A stretch of 64,000 nt of DNA from Acanthaster planci (Eukaryota > Echinodermata > Asteroidea > Valvatida > Acanthasteridae): assembly GCF_001949145.1 (NCBI RefSeq), contig NW_019091391.1, positions 153,596-217,595 on the forward strand, in the 5' to 3' direction. Below the pieces are notes generated by a model. It did not search any database. It saw only the letters and a list, made by a program, of their open reading frames with translations, and had not been told where the DNA came from. Shown piece by piece: positions 1 through 20,005 of the stretch (positions within the stretch are counted from its first letter, which is position 1; every line of letters begins with the position of its first letter). The position numbers and the translations under genes are program-made.

Positions 1-1212
1 GTCCAGGAGGCAATGATATTCCTCTGTCGGGAGGGGCAGCTTCTCAAAGTGGCAATTTTCAGTATACACCTCTTCTCCTATAGCCTGCACCTGGTCTTTC
101 AAAGGGTTCAGCAGAGCAAAGGAAGCTCTTCCTGGACTGAAGGCGTTTCGGGCTAGTTGGTGGTCAAAACACGGCGGTGGGTGTCTTCAGTCTGTCGCGG
201 CCGTTCAGTGCGGCTGGCTACTGTATGATCTTCGTATGTCAGGTGGGGCAACACCGGCCATGCACTTACAGGCTGTCAACATTACTAGTGATGGTTCTGC
301 AGCTGTCATTGAGAGCCGGGTCGATTTTCCATGATAGGGTGACCTTTCCCAGACTGGACAGGCGTATTCTGCGGCAGAGTGGACGCATTGGCACCCCAGG
401 AGGAGTTCGCCAACTTTCTAAAAGTGCTGCTTGTATGAGAGAGCTTGATCAAGGGCGACACCAAGGTAGACTGGGTTGTTACAGTGCTCCAAGGGTATAC
501 CAGGCAGCTTCCTCCCAGCATTACGGGTCTTGAGATGGAACACGCTAACCTAGGTCTTGGTAAGGTTTGCCTTTAGTTGGTTGTATTTGTAATAAGATAT
601 TAGATTGCCTAGGGCTTACGATAGAGCGGCTGATATGCCATCAAAGGCAATGCTCTGGGCAGCGATACCAAGATCATCAGCATAGATAAAGCTTCATGTG
701 CCTTGTGATATTGGTTGAACATTAACGTTGGATAGATATTGAAGAGTACAGGAGCGAGGACATTGCCCTGAGGTAGGCCATTCCTTTGTATTCTCCACCT
801 GTTTTGTTTCCCATTGAGCTCAACCAAAAATAGCCTGTTCTCAAGGAGGAGATGAAAAAGCTTGGTCAGGTGATATAGTCATTTGTCATTTCATCTAGCT
901 TCTTAAGAAGTAGCCAGTGGTTCACTGTGTCGTAGGCAGCTGTCAAATCCACGAAAAATGCATCTGTGGCGTGATTCTTCTCGAAACCGTCATCGAACTG
1001 TGTCAGATTGAGTTAGATTTAGCTAGTGCATGATTTTCCAGGAGGAAACCAGCTTGTTCAGGTATGAGATGCTGTTTAGAGACCAGGCCAAGCCTTATCA
1101 GGATAAGTCGTTCAAAGAGCTTGGAGAGGTGACTGAGTAGAGAGATTGGTCTGTAGCTTTTAGCCTCCTCTGGATCTCTCCCTGGCTTCAGGACGGATCA
1201 AGGTAACTCTTA
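1..1212 (-). mobile_element. Non-LTR retrotransposon fragment, reverse transcriptase region, degenerate
   Basis: Read on the minus strand this stretch gives, in the proper order, the hallmarks of a LINE-type reverse transcriptase. An N-terminal RT block with YRPISLL lies near 1,130-1,170, the catalytic A-type block FVDLTAAYDTVNH at 917-955, an LPQG-type block near 740-790, and the catalytic YADD at 673-684. Post-RT similarity continues to the window edge. Frameshifts and stops separate the blocks, so it is a dead copy. The combination of motifs fits the Jockey/CR1-like group, but I cannot separate the clades by eye. The 3' end of the element lies beyond position 1. At the other side it stops abruptly against a Gypsy fragment. 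It could equally be called a pseudogene of a retroelement ORF2. Identity as a non-LTR RT is well supported; family assignment is not. Confidence 0.88.
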
Positions 1213-1219
1213 CATTCTA

Positions 1220-1430
1220 GTTATAGGAGATTACTTCACCAAATAGATGGAGGCTTTTCCGTTGCCTGACCAGACAGTAGAAACTGTGGCGATGACATTT
1301 GTATAAGTGGTCGTCTGCAGATTTGTGGTTCCGCGAGAATTGCATGCAGATCAGGGAAGAAATTGAATCGCAAGAAATGCAAGAGGTTTGTAAGTGGCTA
1401 GGAATCCGAACCCTTTCTAGTAATAACCGT
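1220..1430 (+). mobile_element. Ty3/Gypsy LTR-retrotransposon integrase fragment, degenerate
   Basis: The plus-strand frame from 1,220 reads as the integrase core of a Ty3/Gypsy polyprotein. It has a GDYFTK block in which the following Trp codon has become TAG, then a segment matching the usual AFPLPDQ and LHADQGRN surroundings of the second catalytic Asp. Several in-frame stops follow, so it is inactive. No LTR, primer-binding site or other pol domain is visible here. It lies only a few bases from the oppositely oriented non-LTR fragment, which points to nested insertion or a deletion joining two elements. Confidence 0.8.
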
Positions 1431-1520
1431 TTGTCAGTTGCTTTTACAGGATAAAGGAGAAGCTAAGGAGGTTGCTAGAAGGGCACTCATGCCGGCCGGC
1501 TGAAGTCACATGAAGTTTGA

Positions 1521-1915
1521 AGGCGTCTTTCGTTTCGTGGTGCGTCGCGTGTACTTTGTGTTCACGCGTTTCACTTTCACGGACACAAAAATCGATTCCA
1601 TTAATGTAACACGTGTGCCAGGAGCGATTTTGACGTAGCAGCTCCACATATTGTTGCCAGAAGGTGAGTCACTGGCAGGCAGCATAGGTCCCTCCTTGTG
1701 GTTAATACCTGTCGTTGACTTGAGGCGCCTTTCCGTTATGCGCGTCAACACTTGCACCAAGCGTTGCGTATCTGTCAAAATCACTCTCAAGGCGATTTCG
1801 ACGGCCGAACGCAACGTACACGAGTGCTATATGAATGGAGTCGACTTTTGTGTCCGTGAGAGTGAAACGCATGAACGCATCGTGTACGCAACGCAACCAA
1901 AAACGTAAATGTGGA
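1521..1915. repeat. Imperfect inverted-repeat element (MITE-like)
   Basis: Two arms, about 1,521-1,617 and 1,819-1,915, are imperfect reverse complements of each other. Both contain the same core, which reads TTTCAC(T)TTCACGGACACAAAA in one orientation, and similarity runs for roughly 90 nt at about three quarters identity by eye. About 200 nt separate them. This is the form of a fold-back element or non-autonomous DNA transposon. The short open frames seen on both strands here are mirror images caused by the inverted repeat and are not genes. No target-site duplication could be assigned. Confidence 0.6.
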
Positions 1916-1923
1916 AAGGCGTC

Positions 1924-4900
1924 TTCAGGAGGAAATTAAAGGGCACAGGCCAAAGAAAAGAGATGAGGGCGGGAAAATGCAAGGACTGGGTAGGAAAGGT
2001 TATGAAAAACGGGCGCATCACAAGTCTTCGTTTCTGCTCTTTCATGGACTTCGTTTTAATTAGATAAATATCAATGCCAATTTGATGGATTGTAATAATT
2101 ATTCATATTTGTCCGTCTCTCAAACTACAATGTAGAATTCCTACACACAGTTTCGTTTATTTTTCTGTTGTATGTACAGTGCAGATCGCTACTCTTCAGT
2201 AATGAACTAGATTATACAATGAATTCTATCGAGGAAAAAAACAAGTTTTCTTAACGTTTCTGCTTTTCGTTTGTACACAGAGAGTGTAAATATTGCCGGG
2301 TACGCACCAATTTAGCGTTGGTACACATTCATACACATTAATTGCACCAGCTACATCCGTAAAAACTACTCTAGAACGCAGAAAACACCAACAAAAAATT
2401 ACAAAAACGTCGTTGACATTAATTTAGTTGTTTCTCAGCCGATATATTACATATTCATTTGCCGTATAAAAATGTTCCTCCTTTGTGACCTACTCAATCG
2501 CCCGACAATGTTTAAAAATATTTTGTTTTGTCGTTTTAAATAATTACAGTATATTTTTTCTCTCTCTCACTTTTGGCGGAGGTAAAACTGTGCGAATCTT
2601 TTATTGCTCTAAAGGTGAAATCAAACTGTAATACTCTACTAGAAGGATTCCTAAAAGATCCCTCAAAGGCTAGACTTGCACAGTCCTTCACTTACAAATG
2701 TACAAGTGACAACTTATTATTTTGTCATAGACAACGTATAGTGAATTCATTAGTAGTAATACTTCCAAGTGTCGATGCTCTGTGTGATAGCGCAGAGCAC
2801 CTTTGTAGAAATAGAAACAAAATAAAAAATAAGGTAATAAGGGTTATTTGATGAATAATACAAGGAATTTGGACTTCTGTGATTTACTGAAAATGCTACA
2901 AAATGTTCTGTTCCGGGAATCTTTAGTTTCACACTTTCATGAGGTTAAAAAAAATAATAAAAAACACTGGTCGCAAAAGCAGAATTGACTGAACAAAATT
3001 TGCATCTGTTGTATCAAATATAGCCATTTAACGCACAGATGTCATGAATATGTAATATATACATTAATATGCACATATAAATAATGGTGTTACACATTCT
3101 GTACAATACAACTCACGGGGGGTAAAAACGAAATCGCTAAAATGACGCAGTCAATCGAGATCATAACCCTTATACAGATATTTCCACAACACCCCAATAC
3201 TGCTGGGGTGTTCCACGTGAGAACTTCATCCCGAACAATCTTGTTAGTTTGCTCCTCAAATCCAATATACCCTGTGGTCAGCCAAATCGGTAGAGACCAG
3301 ATCTTATCCCCCAAAACTGTGTGTCTCATGCACTTTTCGGATGTTTTTCCCTGCAACAATGCTAACATAATGCGATTGTTCCAGTTCTGTGTAATGTCTT
3401 CACCGACCTCACAACTGAAATTTATGCAATAGTTTTTTCTCCGTTAGTTTAAAAGCAAGACTTGTCCCGTTCAAATGGTTCGTGCTATTCTGTCGTAAAA
3501 ACAAAGTCATCATTTAATTGGTACGGATTTCAGGTCTTTGTGTCAACAAACTGTGTTCGTTGGAAGAGATATGCATTCATTTTTATTTTTTTTACTGGGG
3601 AAGACACATAAAAAATGTACATTGTTATTGAGCTGTGAACTCATGAACAGTACAAGAGGTCACATGAATACTTAATATATTTAAAGAGGTCAGGCAAAGG
3701 TGTGTGGAAGTGAAACCAAAGAATTTATCGACCAATTGATCCAAGAAAAACAAAAATAATAAAATCATTTGCAAGCAATTTCGTGCTGCATCGTGATTAC
3801 AATATACCCGTTTCCATTCACGGATTGGTTTCCCTTGATGACGAATCAATGTTGGATATGAGAAAATGCTTAAGTACAATCACACGCAAGTATTGATCTC
3901 TTTACAGTTGCGTCTGAAATTTAAAAAGATAAATAAAACATCCATCAAATCAAATTTAATTTGCTAAAATACGAGGAAGAAACGTGTCTGGCTTTCTTCA
4001 GAAATATAATCAAAGACGCAGTAGCTACATCCGACGTCGAAAGGCATTTCTTTTTTTACAAAGCACTGGTGGTTTATAAAGATTTCTCCCATGATATTTG
4101 ATCTCTAGCCTTATGACCGATACCTCAAATTTGACCCAATTTTCAAACACTGCCGTGCATACATATCACCAGGGCCAGATCGTTTGATTTCCCAGCCTCC
4201 AACGCAAATGATCGATTGGGGCTAAACGACACTCAACAATTTCTCCTTAATTCAACTGGTACTCAACATCACACGGCCGTTTAGAACACGCTGCTTAATG
4301 TACTATGACCACTGGGCACCTGCATGTTTCAAGTTAAAATTTGGAAAAACGAAATATTCCTTGTAAACCACAGAATGAAATATTTCCTATTTAGTATCAT
4401 TTATTTTTAGCCCTCCGAATAAAAAATACTACCAAGAAGTGATAAACGTCCAATCTAAAGCCAATACCATAGAACAAGTTCATATATGTACACAGCATCT
4501 ACATCCAGGAAATCAAAGTCGCAAGAGCGACTTCTTTCCTTGTTGTCCAAAAATGATACAGAAGCCAATTATGTATTACTTTTGGCAAAACAATCGGCCT
4601 CAAACAGCTTCAGAAACTAGAAAGACCTTTTTTTAAAAAATTGATAAATAGTTTTGTTACAAAAGAAGGGAAAAACATGAAAGTCGCTTATGACAGTACA
4701 CTTTTACAATCGAACGTCCTCTTTTGAAAACAGAAAAGAAAAATGTGACGACTTATCGACGCCCTTAATCAAAACCGCAATTTTGATGAAGAGAAATTTA
4801 CTTAAACCATTTAGAAGTTAAAAAATCAATAATGACCCTGCATTTTATTACAATTTTTCTATGAGCAAACAAAAAAAAGGAAAAAAAAAATCATTACGAA

Positions 4901-5004
4901 ATGATTAATTCAATCATAACATTAACAAATTCCCGATAATGTCATGATCCCCGACCCCCTGTAACAAATGCCAAAGCGGATATCAATACGCTTGATTCAC
5001 ACCA
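1924..5004. other. AT-rich non-coding stretch, no gene recognised
   Basis: This stretch is AT-rich with many homopolymer A/T runs. Open frames are short (under 100 codons), overlap on both strands and resemble no protein I recognise. It lies downstream of the ZMIZ 3' end on the gene's strand and could in part be distal 3' UTR or intergenic DNA. Nothing in the sequence decides which. Confidence 0.6.
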
Positions 5005-5140
5005 GTGCACCTCCAAGAGTTTGCAACGCGTTGACCAATCACAGTGCGCGAAATCTGTCGACCCTTTCCAAACGCGCATTGGGTCGACAGATTTTACGCA
5101 CTGTGATTGGTCAACCCGTTGCACACTCCTGGGGGCGCAC
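5005..5140. repeat. Palindromic MITE with 60-nt arms
   Basis: The arms 5,005-5,064 and 5,081-5,140 are reverse complements with only about half a dozen mismatches, separated by a 16-nt loop (5,065-5,080). Each arm contains TTGACCAATCACAGTGCG and ends at the loop in TCTGTCGACCC. A near-perfect 60-nt hairpin of 136 bp in total is typical of a short, relatively young fold-back MITE. Each arm carries a CCAAT core, so a copy landing near a gene could supply NF-Y sites, which is inference. No coding capacity. Confidence 0.8.
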
Positions 5141-5219
5141 GATTGTGAAACGCTCGTATTTATGGACACTACCCGACGATGCACCTCATGCCTTCAGTGA
5201 TACAACACACGGCATACCG

Positions 5220-5227
5220 TGACGTCA
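5220..5227. promoter_or_regulatory. Perfect CRE palindrome TGACGTCA
   Basis: An exact full cAMP-response-element palindrome (CREB/ATF binding site) lies 80 bp beyond the MITE. Function is not shown; a random 8-mer is expected about once in a window of this size. Confidence 0.25.
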
Positions 5228-8200
5228 GCAACTTAAAGATCATTCTCCAAATATGGGCGTGGCCTTCACCTTAAGATTCACAGTTCCAAAAGTTTGATGT
5301 CAGTAATGAGGAAACCTTGACCTCAAAATGAACGCTCCTGGAGTAGTATGTGGGACGTACAATGAAGCTAATGATCTAAACGCCAGGAAAAAAGTTATGG
5401 ACCTAGAACCTGAAACGGAACTCAAAACTGAGATAAAAAAACCTCTTGTCCACAGACCATCCTGTTTCCTTGGCTCTGTCCTAATTACTTGGCTATGGCT
5501 AGATATAATACATGCACCAGTGGAAGCCACTAGCTTACGGCTTCACGCAATGCTCAAACTCCCGCGCAATGTCAAACCCTGAGTGATTCAGACTCCGCCT
5601 ATAGCTCATGACCTTTGACATTCTGATCCCAGTGCATTGATATGATTTGCTTGGCCAGTAGCCAGGACATATTATGGTGAATATTTCACAACCCAATGAA
5701 CAAAACAAGGTTGCATGCAAACTGGGCGTTATATGAACATGTGTTGATTTTACGTCATACTTCCAATGCACTATGACCTAAGGCTGCAGCGGTGACCAGC
5801 AATGTGCATTGTTGTACTTGGCCTAGGGCCCTAATCATATTCAGCAGCCATCTTGGTCTCGCACCCAGATCACATACTGATGTTTTCATGATATGTACCT
5901 TATGTCTCCCTGCTTTCAACCAATCTTCCAAGACGGTCCTATTTGTGATATTTTGCCAGAGTATGCATTCAATATTTTCTATGCCGTTTTACAGATCATA
6001 TGCTGTTACGACCATTCCTGGAAAAAGAGAAACTACACATCTACCATTAAATAAAAAATAAATAGAATCCATATTAAACTTAAAAAGATAGCTTTGGGGT
6101 TGAACTTTATAATACAACTAACAACTAAAAACAAAAAAAAAACACCAAAATCAAAAAACTGAAAGGGAAATGTACAATATATATAGATATATATATAGAT
6201 ATGTATATGCATAAAAAAGAAACTTGTTCTTTACTACAAATGGTACTCAGAATTACAACCAGTGGTTGGGCTTTCATACACACACACTCATGTATGGCAT
6301 AAACACTGGATCACAAACTCTAAGAAACCCACAAGTCACTTGAATTCAGACATCAGTGATTTGTCAAAATTGGAGTCAAATGCTGCTAATGTTCATTTTA
6401 CTTAAACAAAAATTGTGTAAGCTTTTCTTTTCATTTGGCATAAATAATAAAGCTTAAAATGTTCCACACGTGGCACAATTGGACTACTCGATTCCTCATG
6501 TCATAAAAAAAATCCACTCTCGTGGTCTCTCTTTGCATTTTTCAATGATACATCTCAAAATGTTGATGCACTGTGGTCAGTCCTTCCGCTACCGATTTAA
6601 AAAAATAAAAATAATTCGCATTGCTTGGACTAAAAATGTAATGCATTGACCTGGTGTTATGTGATGCAGCAAGCTTCCAGTAGTTTTGGCCGGAAAAAAG
6701 AATATGTTGGTGCACCAGTAATACGCAACGGTAAACATCAATACTTGTTGACAGGGACGCACATCAGTTCAGTCAATCCTGCTGAGAAAGAACGGTCGGT
6801 CTTAACACTGGGTGGGAGATGTGCCCCCAAGAGGGTTAGAGTACTAATGTGAAGAATGACCAACTTCTCTCCAGTTTGCTTTTTTTCTGTCATCCATTGC
6901 TAAGGCCCCATCTCACACGTTCTTACAGAGAAACTTGTTTGTCTGTGATTGTTTTTTTGATCTACAATCCCAAATTTTTATTCCGTTTTGAACCAACTGT
7001 TTATTTTCTGTGTTAACCTGCTACCAGCTGTATTCGTATGTCCCAGATGACACCGACAGAACTCAGGGCTGTCTTACTTTCTGAATACGGCCAATGGTAA
7101 TTCTCAAAAAAAAAAAAAAAACAACCCCAAAAAACCCGAAACAGAAACAGCAGCTGTGATAAGAAACTTTCTCAGGCATGAAGCTCAGCTCATCCGATCA
7201 GGTGGTCAAGATAGGTTATGGAGACAGGTGATTCCACACTCAGATTTACTTGTAGGGCTACAAAACTTCAAGTCGTCCTTTTATCAAACTTTTAACTGAA
7301 AAAAAAAAATTTGTTTGGTACCATTTTACCCAGCACTTGTTCCCTAAACAACTCCTGGTCCTTGATTCACATATATAGAACTAAACACCATTGGTCCAAG
7401 AACTTAATTTATATTCAGTGGAGTGGTGGCATCATCAAAAGTCAAAACAAACACTGATGCATCAGTATCACAGCATTTAAAAAATAATACTTCACTAGGC
7501 ATGAATGCCACATTTTTTAAAAACTGTTTAGAAGTAATTGCAAAGAATGAGTACTTTCCAGAAAATGATTTGGCATTTACAATTTAAAATGGAAAAAAAT
7601 AATAATAATAATACAACGTTGTTATTGACGGCAGGCATTTTGCATTCTTTTTTCTCAACGACTTTCAAATGCAGCTTTCATCCATCCATTTTGTGGTGAA
7701 AAATGAGAGATCAGACTTCAGGGACTTAATATGCTGGCAAGTACATTGTCAGAATGAAACAATTAGAATTGCTAACAATGGGACGATTAAAATGAAAAGA
7801 TGCAAAGTATTGATATGTCGTCGCGTGGCAGAGAACTTGCAGAGGACAAGAAGACTCTCTCTGGGAAAATCGTTCCGGTTTGACAACTCGGATCCAATTG
7901 TTGGGTTCCTATATTTCAAGGGACGGTTTGCTTCAAGTGCATGGAACAATCTCCATGCTGGGGGGGTATGTATTGATTCCCTGGTGATGCAGGCGGAACA
8001 CTAGGCAGCCCTTGCCGGGAAGACATCCAAGGATGCATTGCCCCGGCAACTGTGGCTCTTTCCTCACTACACTGCAGGAGAAGCTTCGTGTGCGGCAATT
8101 CCAGTGGATTTGAAGCACGGGAACCGGTGCCCGTGTAGGGAATACTGCTAAGGTATGAGGTTGGCCCCCACCCCTGGAGAAAAAAAAGAGAAGGGAGGGT

Positions 8201-8690
8201 GTGTCCTCCAGGATAGCATGGGCGGTGTTTCTTTGGTGAAGGGGCTTTCCCCTTGAGACGGCAGACAGACAATGGGACTGAAATAACAGCGTGCTGTCAG
8301 CTGATTTCTTGCTCTTGCCTTTGTTGTTCGGTCATCCTGGAGTGGCTGACGCTGCTTCCTTTACATCGAAGAACAAGAACACACCAGAGCATGTTGTTAA
8401 ACAGGAATCCTTGGGTGTGGCAAATCGACTGTGCCCCCCACAGACAGAAGTCATCCAAACTCTTTTTCTTCCTCGTCAAAGCATCCGGCAAAGTATCAGA
8501 AACGTTACGTTGGGAGCGATGCAAATGTTAGCACCTCCCTTCTAAGAGGTCATGTTGCCTCCAAACCCTCACCAGGCCAACTCCAGCCTGACCCAGCTGG
8601 GGGAGGAGGTCCCTCAGCTGATCCGTTGTGGCAGTCAATTTTTCTCCATATCCTCTTGTCACCAGAGCCGAGCATAACATATGTGTCCAG
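5228..8690. other. 3' flank of the ZMIZ gene, non-coding
   Basis: No recognisable gene. The first two thirds are AT-rich. From about 7,900 to 8,650 the sequence is more GC-rich and has overlapping short frames on both strands with no family resemblance. It may contain an extended 3' UTR of the minus-strand ZMIZ gene if the proximal poly(A) signal at 8,724-8,733 is bypassed; long 3' UTRs are usual for vertebrate ZMIZ1. Confidence 0.5.
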
Positions 8691-8723
8691 CACAACAACT
8701 ACTTGTTCCTTCTCTCCATTGTT

Positions 8724-8733
8724 TTTATTTATT
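8724..8733 (-). terminator. Proximal polyadenylation signal of the ZMIZ gene
   Basis: On the minus strand two overlapping AATAAA hexamers (8,724-8,729 and 8,728-8,733) lie about 50-60 nt after the stop codon. A G/T-rich stretch (GTTGTTGTG) follows within about 40 nt, as expected for a cleavage site near 8,700. This would give a 3' UTR of under 100 nt. Further AATAAA motifs occur deeper in the flank, so longer transcripts are possible. Confidence 0.5.
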
Positions 8734-8783
8734 TAATTCTGTTCGTTCATAAATTATTTTCTAAAATGGGCCGGCAGTGGTCC

Positions 8784-17772
<8,989 letters not shown>

Positions 17773-19710
17773 CTGCAGCGACAAAGAAGAGGGAAAAAAA
17801 AGAACACGAAGTGGTAACTGCCTTTGTCAAAATCTGTACAAAATTACAGTTGCGCGCCCTCAGGTGTTGTCATATTTGATACCATGTAGCTGGTCAACGC
17901 AGGTCAAGAAACACCACAGAAATGACTCCAAGTCAGCCAACTCATGGAAAGTGTGGGGCAAAAACAAAATACAACAAAACAAAGATTATTGTTCAGTAAT
18001 TTTTGAAAACAGATGTTACTTGTCATGTTAGCAGGCCAGGTAACTTGAACAATTCCTACTGTTTTTTTTCTCAATAAAGTCTGACAAGGTTTAAGAAGGA
18101 ATTTGTGAGGGTCATTTCAGTCCCTTGCTCACATTTGAAGGAAAAAAATTGGTTCACAGTTTGTGGGAAGAAAGAGAAAGCAATTCTTTGAAATTTCTGA
18201 CACCCTGCTCGGTGTACACCATTGACAATGCATTTCCATTGAACCATTCTAGACTGAACCAGCCCCGTAAACCAACACCTCATAGGAAACTGCACCGTAC
18301 CAGTTCATGACATGCTTCTAGACAATAACTCTGCAACTGTGTAAACTAGAAATGTTGCAGGTACTGTACATGTATGTATTATTGGGGGGGGAGGGAAGAC
18401 GGAAGAGCACACCTGCACGCTACCAACGGTTCCAATAATGTACATTTTCTTGTGCACCGGGGTGTGAAAGTTTAATTGCAAACAAGACTGCACTGCAAAC
18501 CTGCCCATCCATATCCACTGACAAATACTGCAATGGTCAAGGTTGTACCCGCATGTTTCTCCAGCATTTTTATTTCTTTTAATTAATTATTTAAAGAAAT
18601 GACTTTGGCCAGTGTGAAGCTGAGCGAGTAATGCCACTCAACTGAGTCATAACAAACAGCCAGAAAACAAGGGTAATTTACATAAATGTGGGAATGAAGG
18701 TCAACCCGTTTGGGCATAATTTCCTAATGGTTAGGGAAAATACTGCTAATTTAGTAGAGGGGGCTTTGCAAACCTCGTAAATAATTTCAAGAGTTTTTAA
18801 TTTTGCTTTGCAGTGATCACAAGCACCTGTAAAAGCTCTATGTATGGAATTTCAAGTCATTTTTATTGTCTTGCTGATTATCATCACAAAATTCTGGTGA
18901 ACATTTTGTAAATTAGCATTTCATGAAAGATGTTCTAATTTGATCTTGACAAAAGATTCCAAAAACACGGAAGACTTCTAAACGTTAAGTGGATAAATTT
19001 TCAAATTTTTCCCAGAAGAGGAGAAAGAGCTTAATTGAAGAGATCGAAGTAGGAGGAATGTGTGCCACTGAAAATTCAGTCAAGATAGTAAAAAAAAATT
19101 ATATTCACAGTTTGAATGATAACCCGCTGTCTGCTATTTATCAAGGTACGGTACTTGCTTGTTTATCACCATTTGTCAGAACCAATATGCTACTTGTATG
19201 CTTGCAATCTCCCTTTTTGAACCTGGTAAAAATAATCAGTGGGAAGTGTTCTGTTAGGGGGGGGAAAATCAAATTATCACCATCCACCCGACTGATGGAT
19301 ATGTTGAATTATGCCCCTTGGAGCTGACATGTTGCGTGAGCGCTACTCCTGCTGGTAAATTATTTGCAATCGTTGTTGGCCCCAGCGAGACTACACACAC
19401 ACGCGTGCGCATCCACACGGCCAAGTTGAGTTGGCCAGCGTGTGATTCACCCTGTTCATTATGCTAATTGTGGCGGGATTTCTCTGTCTTACCTTCCCTG
19501 TTTTTTTAAATGCTGGGTCCCTGATAACTTAGGCCCTGCCAGGCTCTCTGAGCGATTGTTGCTTAGGATCGAAAATGACATGTGTAAACGTAATATCCCT
19601 ATCTATGACAGCCAATCCTACAGTATCTCTTTCACTCAATCCACTTTCTAATAACTACAAAATATGAGGACGATAAAATGACAATTGTATCTCAAACATG
19701 AGTGCTCATT
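17773..19710. other. Proximal part of the large 5' intron
   Basis: No coding exon recognised. There are short frames only, with scattered homopolymers and a G run near 18,384. The upstream coding sequence expected here (the conserved WCGDP and LLAVC regions of the ZMIZ N-terminus) was looked for on the minus strand and not seen. Confidence 0.6.
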
Positions 19711-20005
19711 TCGTCGTATATCTGACGAAACAGCAAATCAACCATTTTGGTGATTTTCAGATTTTATCTCCAGAACTGACGAATAGGTTTGACAGCTGTA
19801 TTCAAACAAAGTATTGCTCATAGAACCATGACTACAAAGTAGGAAATGATTTCAAAGACCAATTTTGTATCGTATATACACAAGAGATCAAAAGAGGGTT
19901 GAATTAAATATCAAAAATGGGCACGCAATAACAGCTTAACTGAAAACATGTTTTTCTCGAAAACGGTGATATTTCATATTTGTTGGTTTGTCAGATATGC
20001 GACGA
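19711..20005. repeat. Non-autonomous DNA transposon (MITE) with about 30-bp terminal inverted repeats
   Basis: The left end begins TCGTCGTATATCTGACGAAA. The right end, read on the opposite strand, begins TCGTCGCATATCTGACAAAC. Similarity continues for about 30-40 nt inward (both go on with CAACAAAT or CAGCAAAT-like sequence and a CACC/GGTG-type core). The 295-bp body is AT-rich and non-coding. Form and length fit a MITE; no target-site duplication could be fixed. Confidence 0.65.

Noticed and set aside
1651-1908. Small coding gene at the inverted repeat
   Set aside because: Mirror-image peptide appears on both strands because of the repeat.
7669-8736. Overlapping 80-120-codon frames downstream of the ZMIZ stop
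   Set aside because: Frames occur on both strands in the GC-richer 3' flank with no homology; more likely UTR or flank.
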